This document shows, in pieces, positions 22,953 to 34,460 of a stretch of DNA of 64,000 bases. The first letter of the stretch is position 1, and every line of letters starts with the position of its first letter. Below the pieces are notes generated by a model. That model saw only the letters and a program-made list of their open reading frames with translations. It made no database searches and was not told the DNA's origin. The DNA lies in assembly GCA_030068075.1 (NCBI GenBank), contig CM057825.1, forward strand, positions 79,623,123 to 79,687,122, read 5' to 3'. The position numbers and the translations under genes were made by a program. This DNA comes from Paguma larvata. Lineage: Eukaryota > Chordata > Mammalia > Carnivora > Viverridae.

Positions 22953-25639
22953 TATATTAGTATGGACTCATGGGTTACTAAGGGTTATTCATTCCTCTAT
23001 TTATTTTGACACTTAACACTTTCCCACATCTGGTTAGTAGAGTCCCCCTTCACGCTGGCTCCTGCCTTCTGACATGGACCCAACATTCTTTTATCTTTAA
23101 TCAACAGTCTTACTTTCTGGCATAGCAGAATGTTCCAAGCTTATCTTTGTACTTTCCCAGCCCTAGACCTGGAAACACTATTTTTCTAAGGAGCCCTGGT
23201 TCCTTTTAATGGAAAATGGTATTTAAAAATCAAGATCTACCTGCTAGGCATGCTCACTGCTACTGAGTATCATTGCTTCTAGACCCTCTCAGCAAACTGC
23301 GCTAGGAAATACACCTGTAATATATGTATGTACACGTACATGCACAGATCTGTATCTGATTATATCAATATTAAAAACAATGAGTTCATACTGACATCTT
23401 TTCTATGCTTTGAAGACGGCCCTATCCCTGTTTTCAAATCTATTCACTTCCTTTACCCTTCCTCACAATGGCCTCTGCTCTGGACCAACTCTTTTCTCCC
23501 TATTCCCAGTTACATATTATAGTTCTGACCTACTGCCAAATCTCTAGGGAAGCAGTTCTCAAACTGCTGCACTTTAGATTTAACTGTAGATCTTTTTATA
23601 ACCAAGGATAATTCACAGGAGATTGTTACATGCGGCCAGACTGAGAATAACTACTCTGAGTTTCCTCTCCTGTCATGTCGTTTATTCTGGGCCACAGAGA
23701 GGGAAGAGAGAAAGCACAGATGTTAACAGTTGTATCTATGGGGTTAAACATATTAAACACACATGCTGATTTAAGACTTCCCAATCAGCATTTTCAGACA
23801 TGCTGGTGCCTTAAGATGATCTCATTTAAGAATGTCCTTAAGTACTCCCAAATTAAATATTAGTTTATCAAATTAAAATTAAATTCTAGACTGCCAAGCA
23901 AATATTTCAGAAGTCCTTTATTTTAGCACCTCTGTATCTAGCTATACATGTGTTTTCAATCTTGTGGAAACAAAAAAGTAGAGAACCTTTGTTAGCAGTA
24001 TTCATTTTTGCATGCCCACCTCTGGAACATCTAGGGGTATTCACTGTTGACTGCTTTCCCAACTTTCTCATTTTGAAACAAACATTTCGGAGTAGCATCA
24101 GTGTGCATGAAGGGGAATAGTCTTTGGTCCCCAAATTGAAAACAGAGAGGAATAAAAAGACTACTGGAAAAGAGGAAGACGAAGGTGAAATAACAGGATG
24201 AGAAAGGGTAGAAATCAGAGGGTTAGGAAAAAGCAGTATTGGTTATTGCAAAACGAAGCACCTACACATAGAACTCATTACTAGCAATTCTCAATATCCA
24301 CTGGTTAGAGAACAGTGATTTAACCTATTTCAGAATAAAACTAATTTAAATATTTAGAATATTGTTTACATGTCAATAAATATTGCTAATTTTAAGTTAT
24401 TCATACCCACTCACTAAAAGAAGTCTAATGGTATACTTCCTTCAAAAGACATTGCTAAAAGTCTGTTTCGGAATGTATCTGAATCAATTACATTTCTTTT
24501 AAAAAGCCATTAGTTCATATTTTTCAATGATTCAGGTAAACCTCCCCTTCCTCATGTCTAATTGCCTATATTTACAAATTTACCTCATTCTAGTCTTTTC
24601 TAAGCAAGATGTTACATCGCCACAAAATATCTTAGATTTCCTTATCTGAGAACTAAAATGGCAAATTGAAAACTTAGCCTGGTTTAGGGAATGAATGTCA
24701 TCTAAACTTGGGAAATCCAAGACAGACTTACAGAAATTGGTTATTAACCAGTAGGAGAATTTTTCCTAAAATATACTATTCCTGGCAGCTGGTATGTTCC
24801 GCAGCTGTTATATTAACAACTGACAAGGACAAGCTTTTAATGTTAGGAGAAACAGGAATCCAGAGAAAAGGCTTTGCCTCCAATCATAATTCCTCATGGC
24901 TTTTACATTTATATGTTCTAATTTTTTGCAATGTTAGAGAATGTGTTAATGTGTATAGTGTTTACTGCTGATTATGAGAAATGTAAGACAATGAATACCC
25001 TCTCTGAAATAACACTTTCTTCTACACCATATCATTCATTCCACAACATGAGACCCTGTTTCTCTTATATAAACTTTCGGCTCACACTGCTTGTGAAAGG
25101 CAGATGTGGACAACTTCATTAGTTAGAAATCTGACACAACTGACAACTCAGAAAAGAAGAAAAAGATTCCACTGTTACTTCTGACTATTGGAAGAACAGG
25201 CTTGAAAGGAACCTTTCCTTACTTCCCATGACCCCATAGTAGCTAAAGGGAGTAAAGTTCAGTTTTATTTCCAAGAATCAGAATATGGTTTCAAAAGAGC
25301 TATACGCTCTTAAGCTTCCCAAACAAGAGGATATATATAGAATGTATAGTTTACCAAAGAAGTCAAGTTTCTGAGATACATAAAGATATGTAATTCTTTT
25401 TACTACAACTCCAAGTCTCAAATGGCAAAATCAGGAGACTTATAAAGAGCACGGGTATTGGATATTTTACCAATAGAAGGTGACCAACAGAAGCTACTGA
25501 AGAGCAAGAGTTCTAACATTAGGTTCAACAATGTTATTAGTTCCCCTTTAGGTTCAAGGTATTCAAAATTATTGAAATCAGAAGAAAATGATCTTAAATA
25601 CTATTTAGGTATACTAATTAAATCTAATTTGCCCATTAC

Positions 25640-25846
25640 CTTTCGAGTTTGCATTTTCTCTGTTCTCCTCCGAAAGGCAACATAAGGGTCATTGTTGGTG
25701 GAGCCATCTCTTTTCTCTTGTTTTATCTGAGGAATGAGGGACGGCCCTCTGCAGTTTTTACGTTTTCTCACCCAGTAGTCATACACAGCTTTAATAAGGT
25801 AATCATCTTCGTTTAGCAGCAGTTTTGCTTCCTGAAGTGTTACAAG
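25640..25846 (-). CDS. EPC2: EPC2 exon C
   Basis: 207 nt, exactly 69 codons, phase 0 at both ends, so its skipping would keep the frame. The acceptor is TTTCATTTAG and the donor GTAATG. It encodes LVTLQEAKLLLNEDD, then 'YDYWVRKRKNCRGPSLIP', then the basic 'YVAFRRRTEKMQTRK'. The 'NCRGPSLIP' and 'DPYVAFRRR' motifs are among the most conserved in enhancer-of-polycomb proteins, in the core scaffold region. Position in protein is about residues 154-222. Confidence 0.97.
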
Positions 25847-26459
25847 CTAAATGAAAAACACAGATTGTCATCAACTATAGTGTCTGAAAAAGAGAAATCA
25901 AAGTTAAACTATACCTACAGAAAATAAAAGCGATCAGTCTAACAATGATCAGACATCATGACTGCAGGAAACAGAATTCAATTCAAGCTAACAAAGGATT
26001 TATTAATAAGGAGATTTATCCAAGAATTTACATTTTGCACTGAGAGGTAAATAAGAACCACAACTTAAAATATTTAAGAAGCCTGAATGAACAACAGTTG
26101 GGAAGACTGTAACAGACCTATGCCTCAGGTAAGTCTTGAACTAGAAGACACCTAGGGTCCATCACAAATCTGATATTCTATGATTCTTCCCATTTGAAGA
26201 TCTAGTTTTCAACAGTCTACTAGGTTCTTTCTGTGATTTTATTTTCCAACAGAAACCAGAAGATACAGGTTTCTTTCTATATCCATCTATAATACAAGAT
26301 GAGTATTTTCCTATATATTACAACTAATATAACAAGTTTCTCTTGAAACTGTAAAAGAATAAACTTAGCATGTTTCCAGAAGTTTCAACACTATGCAATT
26401 TTGAATTTCTTGTATGAATTACATATAAAGACAATTCCTCTATCCAAGCTCCTTAAGTA

Positions 26460-28105
26460 CTAGAGAGTCCTTGTTCTCAACATTTATTCTACTAATAACG
26501 TTGTTATGTCTGGACAGTGGCCCTAAGATGATTCCCCTTGGAGTTCTGACATCTCGAGGAGGTGTCTCTGAGTATCTCGAGGATGTCCTTCTCTGTTATC
26601 AGTACAGTCAACATAACGCTGACATATCTCCAACTAAGGATTGTAAAAATTTGCTTGGTCACATCTGTTTCCTTGTTCCTTGTGAAAACTGATCAGCTTT
26701 AGCAGGATGGATTATGGTTTGGCCATATCCATTTACAGGGAACTCTAGAAAAAGATCATGAAGTTAAGGCTGGAAAACTTCAACAAAGTGCTATTATCAC
26801 AATCTTCTACTTTTATCATTGGGAGATAAAGATTCATTTTCAAAACAAGTTGAGATATCTCCTAACAAATGTTTCCCTGAAACTCGGAAATGAAGGGGAC
26901 GATTTTCTCAATGAAGCTATAAGATGAACATAAGAACTGATTTGAGGGTTCTATGAGGTCAATGGGAGATGGCATGACCCACCAAATAAATTTCTGATCT
27001 CTGATTTCTCATACTCATATAACTTCATAGAATAAATGTAATTATCAGTTGGATTTCCAGTCTTATGATGGCAACTACCAGGGCTAATTAGTTGATTTCT
27101 TATTATAATTTGGCTGCCAAGATTGGCCACAGGAAGAGAATACACTGACAATGTCAACTCAAGTATTCTACTCCATGTAATGATTACATTTAGTGCAATG
27201 AAATTGTATGTGGCCATACTTTGGCTTATTCAGTGGAGTCAGCTTCAATTCATTTGAGAGTCTGAGTAACTTGATCTTTAAAGTGGAGGGCCACGGCCTG
27301 GAATAAGAGACCAAACCAAAAGAAGCAGTATTTCCAAACATCAACTTTAAATGGGCATGTCTGTTAGCTCAAGTTCTCTGGAATGGTCCAAAGTATGTAA
27401 GGCCAGTGGTATGATAAGAATCAAGCTTTCTGGATCTAACTAAATTCTACCTCAGGGCATCTGAGAGGCTCCATCAATTAAGCCTCTGACTCTTAATCTC
27501 TGCTCAGGTCATAATCTCACGGTTTGGGAGATCAAGCCCTGTATCGGGCTCTGCACTGACAGCGTGGAGCCTGCTTGGGATTCTCTCCCTCTCTCTCTGC
27601 CCCTCCCCTGCTCACTCTCTCGCTCTCAAAATAAATAAACTTAAAAAGAGAATAGTTCCAAAAAACCCACCTTAAAAAGAACAAAACAAAACAAAACAAA
27701 AAACACTCAACCTCATGCGTACAGCATCATAACATCACGAACAGATCTCATGTGTTCTGAAGACCAAAGAAAACAAAGCTGTGATATGCTATACACCTTC
27801 AGCTGTTTGGTCATTCTGCTTCTGATAAAATTTTGTAACTTCACTAATTATATCAAGAACTCACTCTAACTTTAGAGTGTGGAGGAGGATAGGTTTTTGT
27901 GCATCAAGCTGCAGAGCGGTAGTGAGTTTCTTATCCAACATTACTACCAGAATAACACTGCTTCGTCTCTTCCTGCAGGAAGTATCATGGGATTAAAACA
28001 CTGCCTCTGGTTTCCTTCTCCGGTGCTTCTTGCTCCTTCTAGAGTTGTCCTTCTGCCTGGTTAATAAATACCCTCTTTATACCTCGGGTAACAATAATTC
28101 GATAT
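26460..28105 (+). other. Possible LTR-retrotransposon remnant
   Basis: The tail at 27980-28090 is LTR-like: CTGGTTTCCTTCTCCGGTGC, TCTAGAGTTGTCCTTCTGCC, a polyA signal (TTAATAAATACC) and a TAACA end. The preceding kilobase is anomalous relative to intronic AT-rich DNA and is interrupted by a SINE at 27454. No intact viral reading frame is present, and I cannot name the family. Confidence 0.3.
27454..27646 (+). mobile_element. tRNA-Lys SINE
   Basis: Forward copy with diverged head GGGCATCTGAGAGGCTCCAT, then standard body and AAATAAACTTAAAAAGA tail. An (AAAAC)n run follows at 27680-27702. Confidence 0.93.
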
Positions 28106-28739
28106 ATGGTTTACAGTTAAACACCCTGATCTTTCTTTTCAGTGTTACCTGTATTTTCTCAGTTGACTGATGTTTTTACGGTACTATGAAGTATATTTTT
28201 ATTTTAACCATTCTGTTAAAAGTATCTTTGGCTATTCTAAGGCAATTAGCATCACTGGCATCATTATGATCATAGTGACAGCATCAATTTGGGCAAAAAC
28301 TAACTGCACATAAAGTAGTCTCAAATTATTATGATGCATGATTAAAAATCCACAAGATTAGACTCTTACTACTTTTCTACCTTACGAAAAAAGTTCTGCC
28401 ATTTAATGCTTTCTACTAGAAAGCAGTGGAAACCACTATTTACTTGATAAGAGATCTGTGGTAAAATTTATTATTTTTAAGACAGCTCTGAGTTGTTTAG
28501 TTTTCTTACTGTGGGGGTCTGGAGATGAGGAGATAAAAATTATTCTACTAGCTGGGCTTTTCTTCTAGACTACTACTAGCTCCATGAAGACAAAGATCAT
28601 TTAGTTTGCTTACATACAGATTTATGGCTTAGCAATTTTAATAAATACATTTATAATACACAAATAAACCATGTGTAAAAATTAATGGTTTTTAATATAG
28701 TCAATTAAGCAATAAGTGGTTAATAACCAACTACTATCA

Positions 28740-29700
28740 GTCCACCATTGTGTTATATTGGTTGTGGGGAAGACCGGAAAAAAAACTAAGATAAAACCAT
28801 TATCTACAGAAACTTACAATATGGCAATGGAGGCAGGGCAAATATAACAATAAGTGAACAACGTAAGAACTTTAGAACTGAGTATTAGTACATTAAGATA
28901 TAAGACAGAATCACAAAATACTTCCTCTGGGAGTGCCTGTGTTGGTAGCTTAAGATACAAGCATAAATGCTGACGACAGATACTGAGGGAAATAGCAACA
29001 AATACGATGTAGAGGAACAATGGAAGAGGAGATTAAGAAAGAAGACAAGATTCAAGAAATGTGGAGGTCAACAGCACCCAATACTGTAGGGATATTTAGT
29101 AAGATACAAGCTGATACGGATGGATGACAATGAGATCATCGGAGCCCTGGGTGCAATTTCAATGAACTGAAATGGACTGTGGTATGGGTAACAGTTAAAC
29201 AATACAGCTAATCTTTTAAAAATTTAACTGGTGACAAAGAGGAATGACACAAAGTAGTATTTTTATAGAGAAAGATGGGGTCAAATGAAAGGGTTCTCTT
29301 GTAAATAGGGGCCCATGCCATATTTTTGGGCAAAGAGAGGAAGAATGAAGAAATGAGAGAGGAGATAATTAAAGATAAATATTCAAGGAGTATATAGTTA
29401 CCAAGGAAGAATTAGAATTAGAAATTTAGGGGCTGAAGGGATAAAAAAAAAAAAACAACAACACATCACTCTGAGTTTTGGGAGTCACTGGAGAGATAAA
29501 CAATATAGTATAGGAGTGTTGAATTAAGAGAGTAAGTCAGAAAAGTTAAACTTGAGAGGTCTGTGGACTATCTAGATGGAGAAGTCAAGAGGCAGCATGA
29601 AAAGAGAAAAAAGAAAGCCTGGAGCTTGAGAAGGAAGTCAAGGGTAAAGATATATTTATTATTACTCTCACAAAAATGCTTGCTGAGGTGATTTACCGCA
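28740..29700 (+). repeat. Ancient interspersed repeat, family not named
   Basis: TACAGAAACTTACAATATGG...ATAACAATAAGTGAACAA and later 'GAGGTCTGTGGACTATCTAG' with GATGGAGAAGTCAAGAGGCA...GGAGCTTGAGAAGGAAGTCA resemble a familiar mammalian-wide repeat whose other parts appear near 59045, 61270 and 62395. Confidence 0.45.
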
Positions 29701-30404
29701 AAATACACAGTGTAAGAATACCAAGAACAGAATTTCAAGAAACTCTGATGTTTGCAGAAATTAATGAAAAGGATTTGGTAAAAGACAATTAGAAGGAATG
29801 GTCAAAGAAAATAATAAAAAAAAATCAGAAGAGAATGAAGTATATTCAAAAGAGCAAAGGTGAGGTGTTTCAAGAAATAAAAAGAGCTCAATTAAAATAA
29901 ATGAATGAGGACTGAAATTAATCACAGCATTTGGCAACAGGAATTCTCAATAATGACTTTACTGTCGTAGTCTCCAGAGAATGATGGGAGCAGCAGCTTT
30001 GTCTCAGTCTATCTTTTATGTCTTTCTCTATCAACCTAATAAATATTGCTTTAACCACAAACCTGATTCCTTGCCTTGAGATCTGCTACTACGTTAGCTG
30101 CTGAAAAGGAAAAATAAAAAAATCCATAAATCCATAAATCCATAGTTCGGGTGCCTGGAATGAGAAGAGCCTTTGGTACCTTTAATCCTTAGTTCTAATA
30201 ACAGGACTATTATCTTGTCCCTAAGACAAACTTCTACCTTTGTCTACACTGCCAAAAGCAGGTGCTATTGTGCTCTGAGCCTACCCAATTTTAGGGCTTA
30301 GAAGCTTGTCACTGAACAAAAAGAACTAACATACGATAGTGTTGACTGTATGTGGACAGTTAACTGTATTGTCCACATGCTTTCTGTTTATCCTGTCCCC
30401 ACTT

Positions 30405-30485
30405 AGATGAGAAGCTCCAGAAGGCAGACCTTCTGTCACCTCTCTTGTTCACCTAAGCGCTAAATAATTACTGACTGAAATGAAA
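30405..30485 (+). repeat. L2-like 3' end
   Basis: GAGAAGCTCCAGAAGGCAGA...CTCTTGTTCACC...CTGACTGAAATGAAAG follows the L2/MIR3 terminal pattern. Confidence 0.5.
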
Positions 30486-31129
30486 GAAAGCAAATTACAG
30501 AACAGAGAACTGAAGGCTTCTGATGATATAACTTCAGCCACCAAGAATAATTTCTGAGCAATCATGAAAAATAGTAGAAATACCCAAATAAAGACCAAAT
30601 ATAAGACTGCTAGAAAAGTCTGCATATAAAGAAGAAAAATGAAACTATACCTGATGCCAGCGATCAAAATCTCAGGAAAACTGTGAGTACTAATAAGAAT
30701 AAATATTTCTGATACTCAATTTGATAATTAAAACAAATTTCCAGTTAAAAAAGACAATCTTTCAAAAAACCAACTAAGCTGAATTTTACAACATTCAGTT
30801 TTCAATGTACTTCTTTTGACTGGATATCAAATATTACTTTCCATCCAAATGGAGGAAAAAATGACTGGAAGAAGGCTAACTATGCAGGCGGCATTTCACA
30901 ATGGAAAACTTTTGAAAAACGTTCTGAATAGCTGGTAATACCTTAAGGATTTAAAGGACTTCAGTTGGGAGGTAAAGGAAAAGAATGAGTTTGTAATGTA
31001 AACTACCGAAAAGTGTTAACAGTCTACTATAAAATGCTTACTTTTATCTCTAACTTCTTACTACATTAATAACAATATATTAATACGCCACAAAAGTTCA
31101 CCAAGCAATTATTTTTTAAAAAGTTTATT

Positions 31130-32080
31130 TTAAAAATCTAATTACAACAACTATACGTGATCATTATAGTATATTTGGAAAACAGAAAAACAGAATAAAG
31201 AACATAATAATCACCAATAATCCTATCACTTAAATAGAACCATTAGTGGTAATTTTTTTTGGATTTTTTTTTTAAATTTAAAATAGTTTATTTTCAAATT
31301 GGTTTACATAAAACACCCAATGTTCATCCCAACATGTGCCCTTTTTTAATGCCCATCACCTCCTCTCCGCCCTCATCTCCCTCACCCTCAGTTTGTTCTT
31401 AGTCTTTGAGAGTCTCTTATGTTTTATCTCCCTCCCTCTCTGTGTCTTTTTTTTCTTTCCCCTCTTCCCCTCCCCCTGGTTTTTGTTTAGTCTCACCAAG
31501 TCCACCTATTCGTGGAAACATATGGTATCTGTCTTTTTCTGACTGACTTATTTCACTTAACAGAATACCCTCCAGTTCCATCCATGTTGCTACGCATGGC
31601 CAGATTTCATTTTTTCTCATTGCCACATAGTAGTCCATTGTATATATGTACCACACCTTCTTTATCCACTCGTCAGTTGATGGGCACTTAGTTTCTTTTA
31701 TTCAATGCACACACATAAACATAAATGCTTTAAATGAATCTTAGGGTTTTGTACTTAATTCTGTATCCTTTTGTGAAATCTAACATTATATAATGAGCAT
31801 TTCGGTTAATATTCAAAATAATTATTTTTAATGGCTGTGTGATATTCCACACTACAGACAACTTGTAAGTTATTCTGAACATCCTTATTCAAAAATCTTT
31901 GACGATTTCACCAGTTGTTTTTTTTTTTTGAGAATGATTCCTAGAGGTAGGATTACTAAATCAAAAGGTACATTTTAAGGTTCCTGACATATGCTGCCTA
32001 ATTGCTTTCCAAAAAGACCATACCCTTTTAAATTCTCTATGCCATATTTAGAATGACCCACTAAAAAAGTTCTTTGTGAA
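31130..32080 (-). mobile_element. Old L1 3' segment hosting a younger L1
   Basis: Reverse-oriented old L1-type sequence: TTTTAATGGCTGTGTGATATTCCACACT, then GAGAATGATTCCTAGAGGTAGG and TAATTGCTTTCCAAAAAGACC. It continues on both sides of the younger L1 at 31256-31696. Confidence 0.6.
31256..31696 (-). mobile_element. Young carnivore L1, 5'-truncated 3' end
   Basis: Minus-strand L1 tail: a T run (the element's polyA), CAAATTGGTTTACATAAAAC, CCCATCACC, a pyrimidine-rich block, then TATTTCACTTAACAGAATAC and CACATAGTAGTCCATTGTAT. It retains only the 3' untranslated end and last part of the element and codes for nothing intact. Confidence 0.85.
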
Positions 32081-32484
32081 TAATTTTTTCTTCATTTAAA
32101 ATTTTAAGTAATATATATGCAAAACTAAAATGATAATGAGTACCTTAATAAATCTGAGCTTAACTAAGCCAGATTTGGCATGAGATATCTGCCTTAGGGA
32201 CCCAACAAAGTAAATTTAGTCCTATGAAAAGGATCAAGAAGACATTATATACTATTGCAGCTAGTATTATTTTTATAAGAAGAAGAAAAGTCAGAATAGT
32301 ACTCTTCATACTCCTATTCAAAGAAATTATGCTGAATTATTCAGTTCAAGAAATACTGTGAACAGAAATTCTAAGATGTCAGGGAAATTTAAAAGGCAAT
32401 ATACTCAGGTCTAAAGAAAATGCAAAATAAAGCGGCTAACTGGATTAATTTTAAGACAGGAGACATTTTTATAAGGTACAGTAC

Positions 32485-32630
32485 CTGATTAGAACTGGCT
32501 TTTTCAAGTCTGTCGATCATAATTTCAAATTGCAAAGGCTTAATTTCCATCTTTCTGTTAAGTCTATTTAATAAGGTCTCATCTTCTGAATCCATATCAT
32601 AATCTGGTTGCTCGTTGTCTAGATTAAAGG
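32485..32630 (-). CDS. EPC2: EPC2 exon B
   Basis: 146 nt. The acceptor reads TTTTCTAG and the donor GTACTG. With the one base carried from exon A it gives 49 codons, from PFNLDNEQPDYD to KASSNQ, and ends in phase 0. The peptide has the acidic 'DMDSEDETLL' stretch, then 'PLQFEIMIDRLEKAS', both typical of the EPcA region that organises the acetyltransferase module. A 30.4-kb intron separates it from exon A and a 6.6-kb intron from exon C. No disruption is seen. Confidence 0.97.
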
Positions 32631-32761
32631 CTAGAAAAGAAAAGAAAAATTCTTCACACTGAGGAGAAATTATGGAATTAAAGAGTATTTATAATTGACC
32701 ACAGAATACTCCTAAATCATAATGCAATGACCAAAGAGGAACTCATAAGCAGACATCTAAA

Positions 32762-32840
32762 AATTGGTTTCAGAGTACACCCAAAACTAATGTAACATAC
32801 ATTGTGTGTCAACTATACTCAAATAAAAAACTAAATTGAT
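32762..32840 (+). mobile_element. L1 3' terminal fragment
   Basis: 'CCCAAAACTAATGTAACATA' followed by GTGTCAACTATACTCAAATAAAA is the usual terminal sequence of carnivore L1 copies. Confidence 0.65.
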
Positions 32841-32944
32841 TTCGTAGACTGAAAGCACAGTATAAGAAAAAATAAAATCTTAATTCATATATGTAACTTA
32901 AAGTTTAACAGAACAGTAAGTAAAAGCAGTAACTAAAATTAATC

Positions 32945-33735
32945 TATTTTAAAAATAGAGGATCACAATAACCTACTAAAGATATTGCAAATGACATATT
33001 CAATAAGGAGTTAGTATGCAAAATATATAAACAACTTACACAATTTAACACCAAAAAACCAAATAATCCAATTAAAAAATGGGCAGAAGACATGAATGGA
33101 CATTTCTCCAAAGAAGACATACAGATGGCCAACAGACACATGAAAAGATGCTTAACATCAGTGTCATCATTAGGGAACTACAAACCAAAACCACAATGAG
33201 AGATTACCTCACACTTGTCAGAGTGGCTAAAATAAACAACAACAACAACAACAAATGTTGGCAAGAATGTGAAGAAAAACGAATTCTCTTGTACTACTGG
33301 TAGAACCATTGTGGAAAACAGTATGGAGGTTCCTTTAAAACTTAAAAATAGAACTACTCTATGATCCAGTAATTGCGCTACTGGGTATCTACCCCCAAAA
33401 TACAGAAACATTAATTTAAATACCCCTATGTTTACTGCAGCATTATTTACAATAGCCAAAGTATGGAAGAAGCCCAAGTGTCCATCGATAGATGAACAGA
33501 TAAACAAGATGTGCTATACAAGCAACGGAATATTATTCAACCATAAAAAGAACTGAAATCTTGTCATTTGCAACAAAATGGATGGAGCTACAGAGTATAA
33601 TGCTAACTGCAATAAGCCAGTCAGAGAGCGACAAATACCATATGATTTCACTTGTATGCAGAATTTAAGAAACAAAACAAATGAACAAAGGAAAGTGGAA
33701 AAGACAAAAACAAACAAAAAAACCAGACTCTTAGC
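32945..33735 (+). mobile_element. L1 3' end (ORF2 tail and 3' UTR)
   Basis: Contains ATTTCTCCAAAGAAGACATA, CACAATGAGAGATTACCTCA, GCATTATTTACAATAGCC, GGAATATTATTCAACCAT and ATACCATATGATTTCACTTG in the usual L1 order. It is 5'-truncated and stops at the CAGACTCTTA block. Short open frames on both strands are remnants. Confidence 0.9.
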
Positions 33736-33741
33736 AATAGA

Positions 33742-33957
33742 TGGTTTTTTTAATGTTTATTTTTAGTTTTGAGAGAGAGCGAGCGAGCGAGTGAGTGGTG
33801 AGTGAGTGAGAAAGAGAGGGAGACACAGAATCTGAAACTGGCTCCAGGCTCTGAGCTGTCAGCACAGAGCCCGACACGAGGCTCAAACCCACAGACCGTG
33901 AGATCATGACCTGAGCTGAAGACGGACACTCAACTGACTGAGCCATCCAGGCGCCCC
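33742..33957 (-). mobile_element. tRNA-Lys SINE
   Basis: Reverse copy inserted at the end of the preceding L1; purine body with GAGC units, ends GGCGCCCC. Confidence 0.95.
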
Positions 33958-34023
33958 ATACATACTCTTTTAAGTGCACAGAATATTCTTCTATAGTGCA
34001 CAAAGATAAGTTTTTATTTTATT

Positions 34024-34087
34024 TAAAAAATTTTTAAATGTATATGTTTATTTTTGAGAGAGAGAGACAGAGCGGGAGCAGGGGAGG

Positions 34088-34131
<44 letters not shown>

Positions 34132-34257
34132 CTGAAGCAGGCTTAAGGCTCTGAGCTGCCAGTACCGAGCCCAATACAGGGTTCAAACTCTCCAACCGTG
34201 AGATCATGACCTTAAATAAAGTCAGACGCCTAACTGACTAAGCCATCCAGGTACCCC
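34024..34257 (-). mobile_element. tRNA-Lys SINE with GA tract
   Basis: Reverse copy with (GA)n at about 34092-34129; ends CCAGGTACCCC. Confidence 0.95.
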
Positions 34258-34284
34258 AAAGTTACGTTTTTAAAAGGTAAGGAG

Positions 34285-34460
34285 AGGTGTGCCTAGGTGG
34301 CTAAGTTGGTTAAGCATCTTGATTTCAGCTCAGGTCATGATCTCATGGCGCAGGGGATCGAGCCCCATGTCGGGCTCTGCCGCACTGACAGCACGGAGTC
34401 TGCTTGGGATTCATTCTCATTCTCATTCTCTTTCTTTCTCTCTCTCTCAAAAATGAATTT
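34285..34460 (+). mobile_element. tRNA-Lys SINE
   Basis: Forward copy with head GTGTGCCTAGGTGGCTAAGT; the CT body holds (ATTCTC)3 near 34411-34431. Confidence 0.92.

Larger units (their letters stand above)
21225..23190 (+). mobile_element. Ancient L1-derived segment, interrupted twice
   Basis: TTTGAAATAATTTCATATTC...CCAGATTGCCCAAATGTTATTAC, then ATATAACCAGTACCATTACT...AGGAAATTAAC, then CTTAGTTGTCATGTCTCTTTAATCTCC and GTGGTTGCCAAATGGTGATTTTC follow the order of a widespread mammalian-wide L1 (L1M-type) sequence as I remember it. It is split by a MaLR LTR and a SINE. The exact subfamily and the true element strand are uncertain. Confidence 0.65.
19415..25639 (-). other. EPC2: EPC2 intron C-D
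   Basis: 6.2 kb. A SINE at 20520-20724 and a nested ancient L1, MaLR LTR and SINE block at 21225-23190 are listed separately. Positions 19415-20500 and 23660-25639 hold nothing I can assign. Confidence 0.8.
25847..32484 (-). other. EPC2: EPC2 intron B-C
   Basis: 6.6 kb. One SINE at 27454, a possible LTR-retrotransposon remnant around 26460-28105, an ancient repeat around 28740-29700, an L2-like end near 30405-30485, and nested L1 sequence at 31130-32080. Positions 25847-26450 and 32085-32484 are unassigned. Confidence 0.75.

Noticed and set aside
33079..33766. Several open frames on both strands
   Set aside because: All fall inside an L1 3' end and the SINE following it.
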